Origin: Owenia fusiformis
Lineage: Eukaryota > Annelida > Polychaeta > Sabellida > Oweniidae
Assembly: GCA_903813345.2 (NCBI GenBank)
Contig: CAIIXF020000004.1
Coordinates: forward strand, 26,723,985 to 26,787,984
DNA length: 64,000 nucleotides
Direction of reading: 5' to 3'
Each line of letters opens with the position of its first letter. Positions within the stretch are counted from its first letter, which is position 1. The translations under genes and the position numbers were made by a program. Under the pieces are notes generated by a model that saw only the letters and a list, made by a program, of their open reading frames with translations, was not told where the DNA came from and did not search any database. Below, one piece after another: positions 54,665-64,000 of the stretch.

Positions 54665-56947
54665 CTTGGCAATTACTCGATACATGTTATAACGCGATTT
54701 TCTTTCATTTTCTACAAAAATGGTATGTTTTCGAACGGTCACTTACGTTAATCTATGACCATGGTATGATTGAAAATTAAAGAACTGAACCAAGTATTGT
54801 CGACTCGGTTGAATCATGAGATTTATTTTGATTGATTTAATCTTTTCTTGAATTTTAAAACTTTTGTCCGAATTACATCTGCTATGGAATTAAAGTTCAA
54901 ATATACCTCAGAATTGCTTATTGAATTAACCTAGCAATTAATTTCAAAATAATTCTTTACATAGGTTATATATCACAGATCATAGATATGTAAAAAATAA
55001 AAATGTGTTTTGAAAGATGCATTGGTAACAAACGTTTTCGTACACGTGCCATTCTTCACCTTCAGCCCACTTAAAGCATGAAATCCCGTATGACGTAATA
55101 TAACGAAAATGCGCAGATAATTGATATTTTTTAATTTTAACTCACATTGACCTTTCTTATTTAGAACGTGTTTAAAGTTTTCATTTTAAGAAAATAAATA
55201 TGTGGAAAGGCAATGGTTTAAAGCTTATGAAAATGTCAAAATCATAATTCAGTTTTTAAAATGAGATATTGACATGCATTCACGCACATGTGACATTATC
55301 TCTTTTTTGTGCGATTCAAACATAAAAATCTCATTACAGTTATGCATATGAACCAATCTTAGCCATGCCTTTCTAATAGAAGGAACTATGTAAAGATGAT
55401 TCCCCATAGATATAATAAATGTCAAAAATGTCAAAAAAATTATCAAAAATTAAATACTCACACGCTTTTAAGCACACATGACCTTTTCCAGTTTTGCTCA
55501 TTTCATTTACCTTGAAAACCAAGGAGACCGGACGCAATTGCTATATACAACCTTGATACGTGTACCAGGTCTATAATTGCATTTTCTCATGGAAGGAACC
55601 AAGCAAAAATTATAAAAATAATTCTGCGTAGAGGTGATGCTTCACAAATAATATTAATGTCAAAAAATTAGTTCATTTCTTCAAAATTAAATACTGACTC
55701 GCATTTACGCACACATGACCTTTTCCAGTTTTGCTTATTTCATTTACCTTGAAAACCAAAGAGACTGGACGCAATTGCCAAATACTTCTTTGATACGCGT
55801 GCCAGGTCTATAATTGCATTTTCTCATGGAAGGAACCAAGCAAAAATTATAAAAATAATTCTATGTTAAGGTGATGCTTCACAAATAATATTAATGTCAA
55901 AACTTTAATTCATTTCTTCAAATCCAAATACTGACACGCTTTTACGCACAAGTGACCTTTTCTCCTTTTGCTCATTTTATTTATCCTAAAAATCAGTGAG
56001 CCTTAATACATTGTCCGATACTTCTTTAATACATGTCGGGTCTAAAATTGCAGTTTATCATGAAAGAAATCGAACAATTATTATAAAAATAATTATGTGT
56101 AAAGGTGATGTTCTTCAGATCATATAAACATCAAAATTGTAATTCATGTATTGAAAGTTTAATATCCACATGCTTTACCGCACACATGACCCTTTCCTTT
56201 TTTGTTCATTTCATCTATCTTAAAAATCAGTGAGCCTGAACTCATTGCTAAATAATTTTTGATATGAGTCAGCTGCAGGTCTAAAATTGCATTATATCAT
56301 GGAACAAAACGAGCAATCATTATGAAAATAATTCTGTGTAAAGAGGATGTTCCAAAGACAATATATATGTCAATTTGATAATTCATTTACTCAAAATGAA
56401 ATATCCACATGATTTTACGCACACATGATAATTTTCTGAACGACGCTACTTTTTGGATTCAACCATGCATATAACGTCGTAAAATACACATTTCTACCGA
56501 AATTATGCCCAACCGTTTTCGCAGAAAATGTAACAAATGAAGGCATTTTATCGGAACTGATTGATATTTGGTACTTATAAAATATCGTATTTACTTTAAC
56601 TTTTAAGCGATTCAGACATTTAAAAAAATGATGTTTAATCAATGTTAATTTCGCACGAATATAGGGTACAAAATGAGTGAAAGTCTCACGTGTTTGATTG
56701 CATTTTACTCCCATTCATGTGCATTTTTCTAACATTAAAATGAGATAGTTCGAAAGAAGAGATCAGTAGAATTCTATCCGTCACTTTCATTTTCAAATGT
56801 TGAAATGTTTACCATTTCAATGGACCTCATAAAGATGGTAGCCAACGGACCAGAAACAAGTAGTGCGATGACGTCATATATCGCTACACCACTTTGATAT
56901 AAAGTTTGGTAAACAACAATGGGTTTTTTCAATGTGCCGTCCTACTG
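54665..56947 (-). repeat. Right (inverted) arm of the composite element
   Basis: Reverse complement of the left arm without the 408-bp insertion; ends CAATGTGCCGTCCTACTG. Begins CTTGGCAATTACTCGATACA, the exact complement of the end of the left arm. Confidence 0.9.
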
Positions 56948-58076
56948 AAGTTTACGTCTTAGGTTTGTTGTGGTAAACAGCATTCTTCATTAAGTCACAC
57001 ATATAAGTTAAGGGAAGCAAAAGATCATTTTAAAAATGAAACATATCAATAGATATTTTTAACATTGAAATACTTTTAGAAAGTAAGCTTATACTAGTAG
57101 ATTTTCTAGAACTAGCTGTTTGGAATTCATCATCAACTTTTCTCCACAAGATAATTTCGTAGTACAAATCCAGGTCATTCAAAGGAAATATAGGTTTCAA
57201 CATCCCCGTCTATGAATATTGGTCTTTTTCAGACAGCAAAGGTAAGTTTAAAACAGAAATACTTCTTACGAATCCAAATTACATTTTAAACTTAGAATTG
57301 TGATCTACGATCTCATGGGTATGTCACAAATTTGATTAGATACATTTACTCAGCACGCCGTTAAACATATAATTAACTTTACAAGCGTAACTATAGGTTA
57401 CTTCGATTTTAGTATGTTCAAGTTCAGTAGTCTCGAGAGTCAAACCATTATCATAGTTTATTTGGCCTGCTTTCAGAATTGGGAAAACAAAGGCAAGGTT
57501 TATGTTTTATGAATATTCTGATTTGATAGCAAACTTTATTTTTGAGTGTATTAAATCAAATAAAGCTTATTGCGTCGGGACCTGTACGTTCGCCCATTTA
57601 AAGGCAAATGTGCCGTCAATTAAAGAAGCATGCACAGTGGTACACCGTTTTGGAAAACATAACACTGATAATAAAAATTCATCAATTGTTATGAAATTTG
57701 CACCATCATTAAAAGGAATCTCGAATGTCATGATGACAAAATATCGAAAAAATATGACAAGAAATAAAAATTTGTTACATTTTTTCCCAAAAAGTTGTAA
57801 AATAAAAATAAACTAAAAAAATAATATTTTCACGACAAAAAATAAATAGTTCAACTGTTTTGATTCTACATGACGTTTTCAAAGAGTAGAGAGCTAGATT
57901 CAAAGCACCGTTTCTGCAAGTTTCAAACGGAAATATTAAAAACTGCGCGAGTAAGAGGACCGCAACTTTTTATGTCTACACTGACAAAAACTTGAAATTC
58001 CCGTTGTAAAGATATAGTCCCACGCGGAAGTGCACGTCATAAAGCTGATGGGTTAAGGCAATGTGCCGTCCAACTG
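56948..58076 (+). repeat. Direct block D2 of the composite element
   Basis: A near-identical copy of D1. Its end with TTA just outside marks the right boundary of the whole element. Confidence 0.88.
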
Positions 58077-58079
58077 TTA

Positions 58080-58639
58080 ATTGACGTGTAGTGAATATCT
58101 TGTATAATTCTAAACGTAGAATATTTTCTATACGATTATATCGTGTACGATGTAGTACGGCTCACTATATAAAGATGTCACCGTACGTACATAATAATTG
58201 AATCATGCTTTACAGGCCTTATATTAATATCGCTTTATAAATTAAAGGTACAGGGTGTCCCACAGCTCATAAAAATGTATGAGAGGTGTAAGTTAACGGT
58301 GTATTTACTTGTCAAACTGGTTAAACATGAATTGAGGAAAATGACTTGGACAGTAAATACTTTTGAAATACTTTTACAGAATAACGCACTTATCAATATT
58401 TTGGTGACAGATGATATATAGTCAAACGAGTGTCAATTTAGAGACTGATGTAATCGAACAAGTATCAATTTTTTATTATCCATACTCGTCAATCGGGCAA
58501 ATAAAGCTCAGTGATCGGCAAAATAGTCCATATAGGGGGCCACATTTTACAGGTTCCACGTACACGTTTTCCAAAACAAATTGCTAAATTAATCTCCCCA
58601 ATCTTTCATCTTTTAAAATTGTGAAGTTGGCGATGCTAA
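58080..58639. other. Noncoding stretch
   Basis: AT-rich, no gene, no recognised element ends. Confidence 0.3.
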
Positions 58640-59008
58640 AATCTTAACTTTAGTATCTTAATCACTTAAATAATTCGATAGAAGGATATCAAAGACTAGT
58701 ATGTTCACTAATTCGTTAAAAAGTCTTTGGTTGTTCCAATTATCTCTTTGAGAAGAAATCCTACATTTTCAGCGATCTCCAATTTTCTTTCGAATTTTCA
58801 AGGTACATTAACATTTCGTCCACATAATACCGATATGTCAACTTTGTGGAATTTTTAAAAGGAACCCCGATATGACGTATTTAGAATGGAACATATTATT
58901 CACACACCTCTTGTTTACAATATCATTTTTTCCTACGAAGGAAACATATCTATATCCGCCATTTTAAAAGGACAGTCGATCCCCGGTGTGGTATGGTTTC
59001 TCATCGTG
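58640..59008. mobile_element. Right half of the RecQ-carrying TIR element, second copy
   Basis: Matches the right arm at 24690-25011 (TTTGTGGAATTTTTAAAAGG, CACACCTCTTGTTTACAATA, CCCCGGTG...TATGGTT) and part of the inner left arm in inverted sense. The left terminus and helicase region are absent. Confidence 0.75.
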
Positions 59009-59084
59009 TGTAGGATATATATCAAAAGCAAACCCCATACTTGAATTGTCTTTCTCTAACCAATTTTCCCTATCCTAATTATAT

Positions 59085-60007
59085 GCCTGCCTCGTTCAGA
59101 ACACAGAGGCTTGGATTTGGCGCATTTGAAAAAGAAATTCGCTAACAACGACAGGGAACTCGACGTTAACAAAATATGAAAATGTGTATCATTGTGTACA
59201 TGTGAATATCTAAGCACAAGCGGAAAACACAAAGCACAAAGGGAAAATACTAAAAGCCTTAATGAAACCCAGCACGAAAAGCAAACTTTAAGTGTAAACA
59301 TGTCATCAGAAAATAACCCTATTTATCCCAAAACCATGATCTAACAAAAGAAATAGTGTTTAACAACCCCCCTCCCTCAAATAAGAGTCAGGCAAACAAT
59401 AAGATTCATTCAATTGCACAAGAAATAACTCTCATTTTCTTGAAAATGAATAAACACAAGGAGCACACACGTCTCGAACTTGCAACCTAGTGGTTACGGC
59501 GCTCAATCGGCTAGCCTGGCTAGCCCTCTCGGCCAACTCGAATACCCCAAAAAAGGTTGTTTTGTTAGTCGACCTGACTAGAGACAGCTGATGTTAACGC
59601 TCAAACACACCAGAGGAATCACAACGGACATTTCCTAAGAAGATATTCTAAGAACCGTTTAAATCTCAGAAGTGAACTACGTATTTAGAGTGGATGGAGT
59701 CTGTTGATCGCGTACACATTCTTACCTACTGTAGATCTCGACCATTAAAAATGAAAACGTTACAAACGTGACAACCCATCTGATCAATGCCACATAATTT
59801 GTATAGATAATGATAAAATATGTATTTATAAAGAATACACCGACTATTCAACAGCCCTAGATAAATAGCTACTAGGCTCCATTTTGACAAAAACTATTCA
59901 TAGTCAACACTGTATCGAATCAGAGAGACTTCCACGCTATACCTTTATAATTTTTGAATAACTTCGCTGTAAAGGTTTTCAATAGAACAACTTGTTTAAG
60001 TAAAGTA
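59085..60007. repeat. Duplicated block shared with 26401-27091
   Basis: Colinear with the region upstream of SDR1, with an extra insertion at about 59449-59680 that carries a tRNA-like B box on the minus strand (AAGTTCGAGAC, near 59470-59480). No gene. Confidence 0.7.
59449..59680. mobile_element. SINE-like insertion
   Basis: Interrupts the sequence CTTGAAAATACGTATTTAGA found intact at 26800. On the minus strand GCCGATTGAGCGCCGTAACC and a B-box-like AGTTCGAG suggest a tRNA-derived origin. Ends not precisely defined. Confidence 0.45.
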
Positions 60008-61766
60008 CACTACCCTCTATAAGTTTGGCAACCTTAGCTCCCCCATTGAAATACGTGTTAAAGCCTCTTTACGTCTGAATTTTTATTTACTTAACCTGCG
60101 ATGGAAGAACTTATAAATTGATGGAAACGTTACTTGACTTTATTTCCAATCCCTCCAAAACCCAATATTTTTCCTGGATCACAATAGGTCGAAAATTAAT
60201 GATTGATTTGATGAATTTGATGAAAATCGTCATTTCCATGTAAACCAATTTGAAATGGTGGGTTCGGGGCAAATCAGAAATCAGGATATCTATTCAGTAA
60301 AAGATTCAGCAAAAAAAATTATATCGAAAATTGAATTGTTTAACTTTTTAGAATACTAAGTGTTTAGATTACTTGATTTATACTTAACCCTACTATCACA
60401 CCAAACTAGGTTTCACTACGTTCTCGAAAACGGGCTTCAACTATGTACGGACGGATAAGACGTACTTAGAACCGTTTGGGGTCTATTTACAAACTTCATC
60501 GAACGTTCTCGAACGGGTAGGGAAACTAGAACTTAGAACATGCTCAAAATGTTCTCGTGGTCGATACGTTCTACAATTAGAACGGGTGACAACGTACTAA
60601 CGACGAGTGGGACGTACTACGAACGGAACCGTCGTACTTCAATCCTACTAGGGACGTTTTAACAACGAGTTGAACTGTCTGAGGACGTATTGATAACGAG
60701 GTAGAACTACTTGCAAACGGGTTTAACTGATTAAGAACGTATTTAAGACTGCATATGAACGAGTTAGCAAAAATATAGCTATCTGCTATCACACCAAACA
60801 AGTTGCCACTGCGTTCTTCAAAACTGGTTTTAAACTGTGTACGAGCGGAATGAACGTAGCCGCAACTTTCTAAGGTCTATTTACGAACTTCATGAACGTT
60901 CTCATGGTGACCATACCGTTCTGTAATCAGGTCATGGTGACCTTCTAGACTAAGGGACGCGTAATACGACGTTGCACACCGACGTGGTGTGACCTGAACG
61001 AACTGCGAATGAGATGGACGTATTGAAGACTGTTTATGAACGAAGTAGCTAATTATTTTAAACATGTTTCCCGACCACAGCCAGATTGAGCCCGTTTTAC
61101 GACGTTTCTGTAGGACTGGCAAGAACGGGTAAGAATTAGTTTGGTGTGATAAGGGGGTAAGTTTTTGAAAATCATTTTTTGCCTCCTGTGTTATTTCAAT
61201 GGGAGAGGTTTTTGAAAAATAATTTTGACTCGTTCTAATTGAATTGTAGAACGTGACGACCGAGAGAACATTTTGAGCATGTTCTAAGTTCTAGATGACC
61301 TACCCGTTCGAGTACGTTCGATGAAGTTTGTAAATAGACCCCAAACGGTTCTAAGTAATCAAGTAACCTTAACACTTAGAGTACTTAAAAATTAGACAAT
61401 TCAATTTTCTATTTAATTTTTTGGCTTAAGAAAGGTACCACTTTTTTATTAAATAAAGTTAGCAAATACAATTGCCTACCTTACTTGTATTTTTGCAAGG
61501 ACTCGGAGTGATGGATATTCTGTCATAGGACTTGCGGCAAATCTACCATTTCCCATTGGTTAACATGGGGATGTAGATTTTCAAAAATTCATCAAATTGT
61601 AATTGAGGAAAGATTTGGAGATATTGGAAGTAAATTCATATAACGTTTCCATCAATAGTATAAGTATTTTCATCGCAGGTTAAGTAAATAAAAATTCAAA
61701 GGTAAAGAGGCTTTAACACGTAGTTCAATGGGGGAGCTAAGGTTGCCAAACTTATGGAGGGGAGTG
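60008..61766. mobile_element. Tc1/mariner-like foldback MITE, copy 3, with nested elements
   Basis: The left terminus CACTACCCTCTATAAGTTTG and right terminus GGAGGGGAGTG are both flanked by TA. Interrupted by TAA-type elements at 60388-61157, plus an inverted fragment of the same family around 61230-61360. Located upstream of SDR5 just as copy 2 is upstream of SDR1. Confidence 0.8.
60388..61157. mobile_element. TAA-type TIR elements nested in MITE copy 3
   Basis: The left end CCCTACTATCACACCAAACT follows TAA (60385-60387); the right end GGTGTGATAAGGGGG precedes TAA (61158-61160). An internal terminus at about 60786 (CTATCACACCAAACAAG) shows that two copies of the family are joined. Related to 43982-44556. 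No ORF of note. Confidence 0.8.
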
Positions 61767-61861
61767 TAAGTAGTTTAAACGAGTAATCTATAATAAAAAG
61801 TAATACAAGGACAGCATACTCAATATTATAATTTTGCTCTACATTAAAGACAGGCATTAAG

Positions 61862-62668
61862 ATGAGATTTTCTGGTAAAGGAGTTATAGTTACTGGCTCA
61901 AATAGTGGAATTGGGAAGGCCACTGCCCTGTTGATGGCAAAAGAAGGAGCCAGTGTTGTTATTCATGGTAGAGACTTGAAAACACTGGAACAAGCTGTAC
62001 GAGAATGCAAAGAAGTTGGTTCGAAGACCGCCAATTTTCCCATGGTCCAAGGTGACTTTGACTGTGACAAAACATTGATACAGCGACTATATGAAACTGC
62101 GATAAATGAGTTTGGTCGAATTGATGTCCTTGTAAACAATGCTTGTGTACTCGAACCGTGTACACTAAAGACTGTAACAGTGGAGCAATTTGATACCAGA
62201 ATGAATGCAGCAGTTAAAGCTCCGATATTTCTATCTCAGAAATGTTTCCCAGAACTTAAGAAAAACAAAGGAAACATTGTTAATGTATCAAGCATTTCAG
62301 GAATAAGACCACAGGCGCTTGGATATGAAATGTATGCAATTGCAAAAGCAGCACTGAATCAGTTTACTCAATGTGCAGGGATAGAATATGGTTCTGAGGG
62401 GGTAAGAGTGAATGCAGTATGCCCTGGCGCTACCAAAACCAATATTGCCATCAAAAGTGGAATGGTCAAAGAAGGAGAGGACTTTTTGGCTAAATGGGCA
62501 CCTGCTAACCCCTTAAAAAAAGTTGGCGTTCCTGAAGATTCTGCGAAACTGATTGCGTTTCTGGCATCAGATGATGCGTCTATGATGAATGGCGCCCTAA
62601 TTGTGCAAGATGGAGGACACAGCCTGATGGGACTTGACACACAAACCATTGAGAATGCAGCAAAGTAA
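61862..62668 (+). CDS. Short-chain dehydrogenase/reductase, copy 5
   Basis: 268 residues, intronless. All SDR motifs are present (TGSNSGIG 11-18, NNAC 92-95, the catalytic Ser, YAIAK, CPG). Groups with copy 1: KGVIVT, INEFG, EPC, GMVKEG, ancestral TAA stop. It shares ASVVIHG and EDFLAKW with the body of broken copy 3. Private changes include VLEP, MNAAV next to the conserved Asn, KKVGVPED and ALIVQDGGHSLMG. Upstream DNA retains the full set of flanking elements that were displaced at copy 1. Confidence 0.93.
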   Translation: MRFSGKGVIVTGSNSGIGKATALLMAKEGASVVIHGRDLKTLEQAVRECKEVGSKTANFPMVQGDFDCDKTLIQRLYETAINEFGRIDVLVNNACVLEPCTLKTVTVEQFDTRMNAAVKAPIFLSQKCFPELKKNKGNIVNVSSISGIRPQALGYEMYAIAKAALNQFTQCAGIEYGSEGVRVNAVCPGATKTNIAIKSGMVKEGEDFLAKWAPANPLKKVGVPEDSAKLIAFLASDDASMMNGALIVQDGGHSLMGLDTQTIENAAK

Positions 62669-63450
62669 AGCGGACACCTAAAATAGACAATAGTGTTTTT
62701 AACAACAGTTATCATGGTAATAGACATATGATTACAATGATCGACAAGGTTCAAATAATACAAAGTCCTTTTAAACTATAAACTAAAATATAATTTGAAT
62801 GCTAGCTTTTAGCTGTGTTTATGCCATGCGAGGGGTGATCAATTACCTCTCTAATATTTCTTTATTTTTCAAATGGAATCTCATGAAAAGAGCAGATATG
62901 ACATGGCAAGTATACGACAGTCGTTTTATTGATTATGACTATATTGATTTCTGGCTGTTCATACAACGCCTTTATCATAGTGATATGTTTCAATGGGGCA
63001 ATCCTACATCACTGGGGGTATCAAAAGTGTAACGGGACGCCCGTCGGGGAGAGTGTGCTAAATTCAATACCCCGTACGGGAATCGAACCCAGGACCTCCC
63101 GCTCTCGAGTCAGAAGCTCTACCCCTGAGCCATAAAGGCAGGCCACTACAGCTGAGACTGTAGTAGCGACTTGCTATCGAAGGTCATTACAATAGTCATG
63201 AGGAACTAAAACCGTGAATTTATCGCTTCTTGATGATGCTATATGTATACCAATGTCAGTTTGTTAAAATATAGATCGTGCGCTAAATGAACGTGTATGA
63301 TTATTCTGAAGCTTGTCTTAGAAATGGGTTTAAGGGAAAACAAAATATTTTACGAAAATCTATCACCGGAAAGCTGACCATCTTGATGCAACAACACGGT
63401 GTTGTCGCTTTACGATACCCCCAGTGATGTTTCTTCGAAGCAAAAATATT
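62669..63450. repeat. SDR downstream spacer, unit 5
   Basis: Nearly identical to 32101-32885, including the tRNA-like sequence, until about 63450 where unique sequence begins. Supports copies 1 and 5 as the most recent duplication pair. Confidence 0.85.
63069..63141 (-). repeat. tRNA-derived sequence, spacer 5
   Basis: Essentially the same as 32512-32583, duplicated with its unit. Not a functional tRNA by its anticodon arm. Confidence 0.6.
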
Positions 63451-64000
63451 GTAGCGGGAGCACAATTTTTATATTTATTTATTTTCATTAATTAATTTCA
63501 GTTCTTATTTACTCATGTTCTTTCTCATTAAATATAGAGAAGAGTATTTGTCCATAAATTATAATAATTATTTCTTAAATTAAGGGTGAATTGAGCTTTT
63601 AAACGGTGTATTAAACTTTGAATTTGATCTCATACTTTAGGAGATATTGTAATTTAAAAAGAGTGATTTTCAGTCAAGTTTTATATTTCTGACGGCATTT
63701 TGTCGACACTTTTTCAAACTTTCTCACATAGTAATTTGATTGACAGGCTAGCGCTAGGTTTATTAGTCTTTGATGTGACAGATATTTTGACAATGTAGCG
63801 AGCAATTAAACCCGTTGTTATGGTAGCCTTTCCATATATGGAAAGTTATGTTCCGTTATTTTAATGTTCTCACAATCGTTCTCCGGGACGATCAGTCTCA
63901 AGTTTGTATCTGAAAGTGATAATACGTATACGAATATTTCGGCATCTGATCAAGTTTTACATAAGATTTTGGATTAAAAAGGCTTTGGATTATAATTACG
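63451..64000. other. Noncoding flank after SDR copy 5
   Basis: Unique AT-rich DNA; the unit homology stops abruptly after AGCAAAAATATT. No gene seen to the window end. Confidence 0.35.

Larger units (their letters stand above)
50823..58076. mobile_element. 7.25-kb composite inverted/direct repeat element flanked by TTA
   Basis: TTA lies at 50820-50822 and 58077-58079. Structure: arm L 50823-53530, block D1 53531-54664, inverted arm R 54665-56947, block D2 56948-58076. The terminus CAGTAGGACGGCACATTG starts the element; its complement ends D1 (54647-54664), arm R (56930-56947) and D2 (58059-58076). Arms look nearly identical: a 99-codon chance frame is unchanged between 51056-51355 and 56415-56714. 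No transposase or other domain is recognisable in any frame. The 3-bp TTA duplication suggests cut-and-paste insertion as one unit. Superfamily unassigned. Confidence 0.85.

Overview
This window looks like a gene-poor, AT-rich, repeat-laden stretch of a metazoan nuclear genome, most likely a marine invertebrate. The evidence is a spliced DEG/ENaC channel gene with GT-AG introns, a DIRS/Ngaro-type tyrosine-recombinase retrotransposon, a non-LTR retrotransposon, and many short TIR (MITE-like) elements with TA, TTAA, TAA or TTA target duplications. I could not place the phylum from sequence alone.

Layout. 1-2.09 kb: AT-rich, no gene. 2.09-4.21 kb: a 57-bp minisatellite. 4.42-5.12 kb: a truncated Tc1/mariner-like foldback element abutting a minus-strand DIRS/Ngaro-like element (5.12 to about 9.76 kb; SGNH-like ORF, Gag, RT-RNase H, truncated tyrosine recombinase). 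9.8-13.5 kb: noncoding, with a twin hairpin and a CGCA microsatellite. 13.55-23.0 kb: one complete 11-exon DEG/ENaC gene on the plus strand (predicted 882 aa). It has a large Thr-rich repetitive extracellular insertion and three separate partial exon duplications. 23.46-25.01 kb: a TIR element carrying a RecQ-like helicase relic. 25.01-26.40 kb: a 5'-truncated non-LTR retrotransposon on the minus strand. 26.4-31.2 kb: nested DNA-transposon debris, including a PIF/Harbinger transposase relic.

31.2-63.4 kb is a segmentally duplicated cluster of five intronless short-chain dehydrogenase/reductase (SDR) genes, all on the plus strand. Copies 1, 2, 4 and 5 are open. Copy 3 is broken by about 1.58 kb of foreign sequence that removes the Rossmann glycine motif. 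Copies fall into two lineages. Copies 1 and 5 stop at an ancestral TAA and share an upstream TIR element. Copies 2 and 4 have lost that stop and gained a six-residue tail. Copy 3 is a mosaic. The spacers carry MITEs whose insertion sites can be read against the empty sites in sister copies.

Between SDR copies 4 and 5 lies the most unusual structure: a 7.25-kb composite element (50823-58076) flanked by TTA. It is made of a 2.7-kb arm, a 1.13-kb block, the arm again in inverted orientation, and the block again in direct orientation. The same 18-bp terminus appears four times, and the arms contain internal tandem units of about 235 bp. It has no recognisable protein-coding gene.

The host genes here, the channel and the SDR enzymes, show no sign of working together. 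What links them is repeated local duplication plus transposon traffic.
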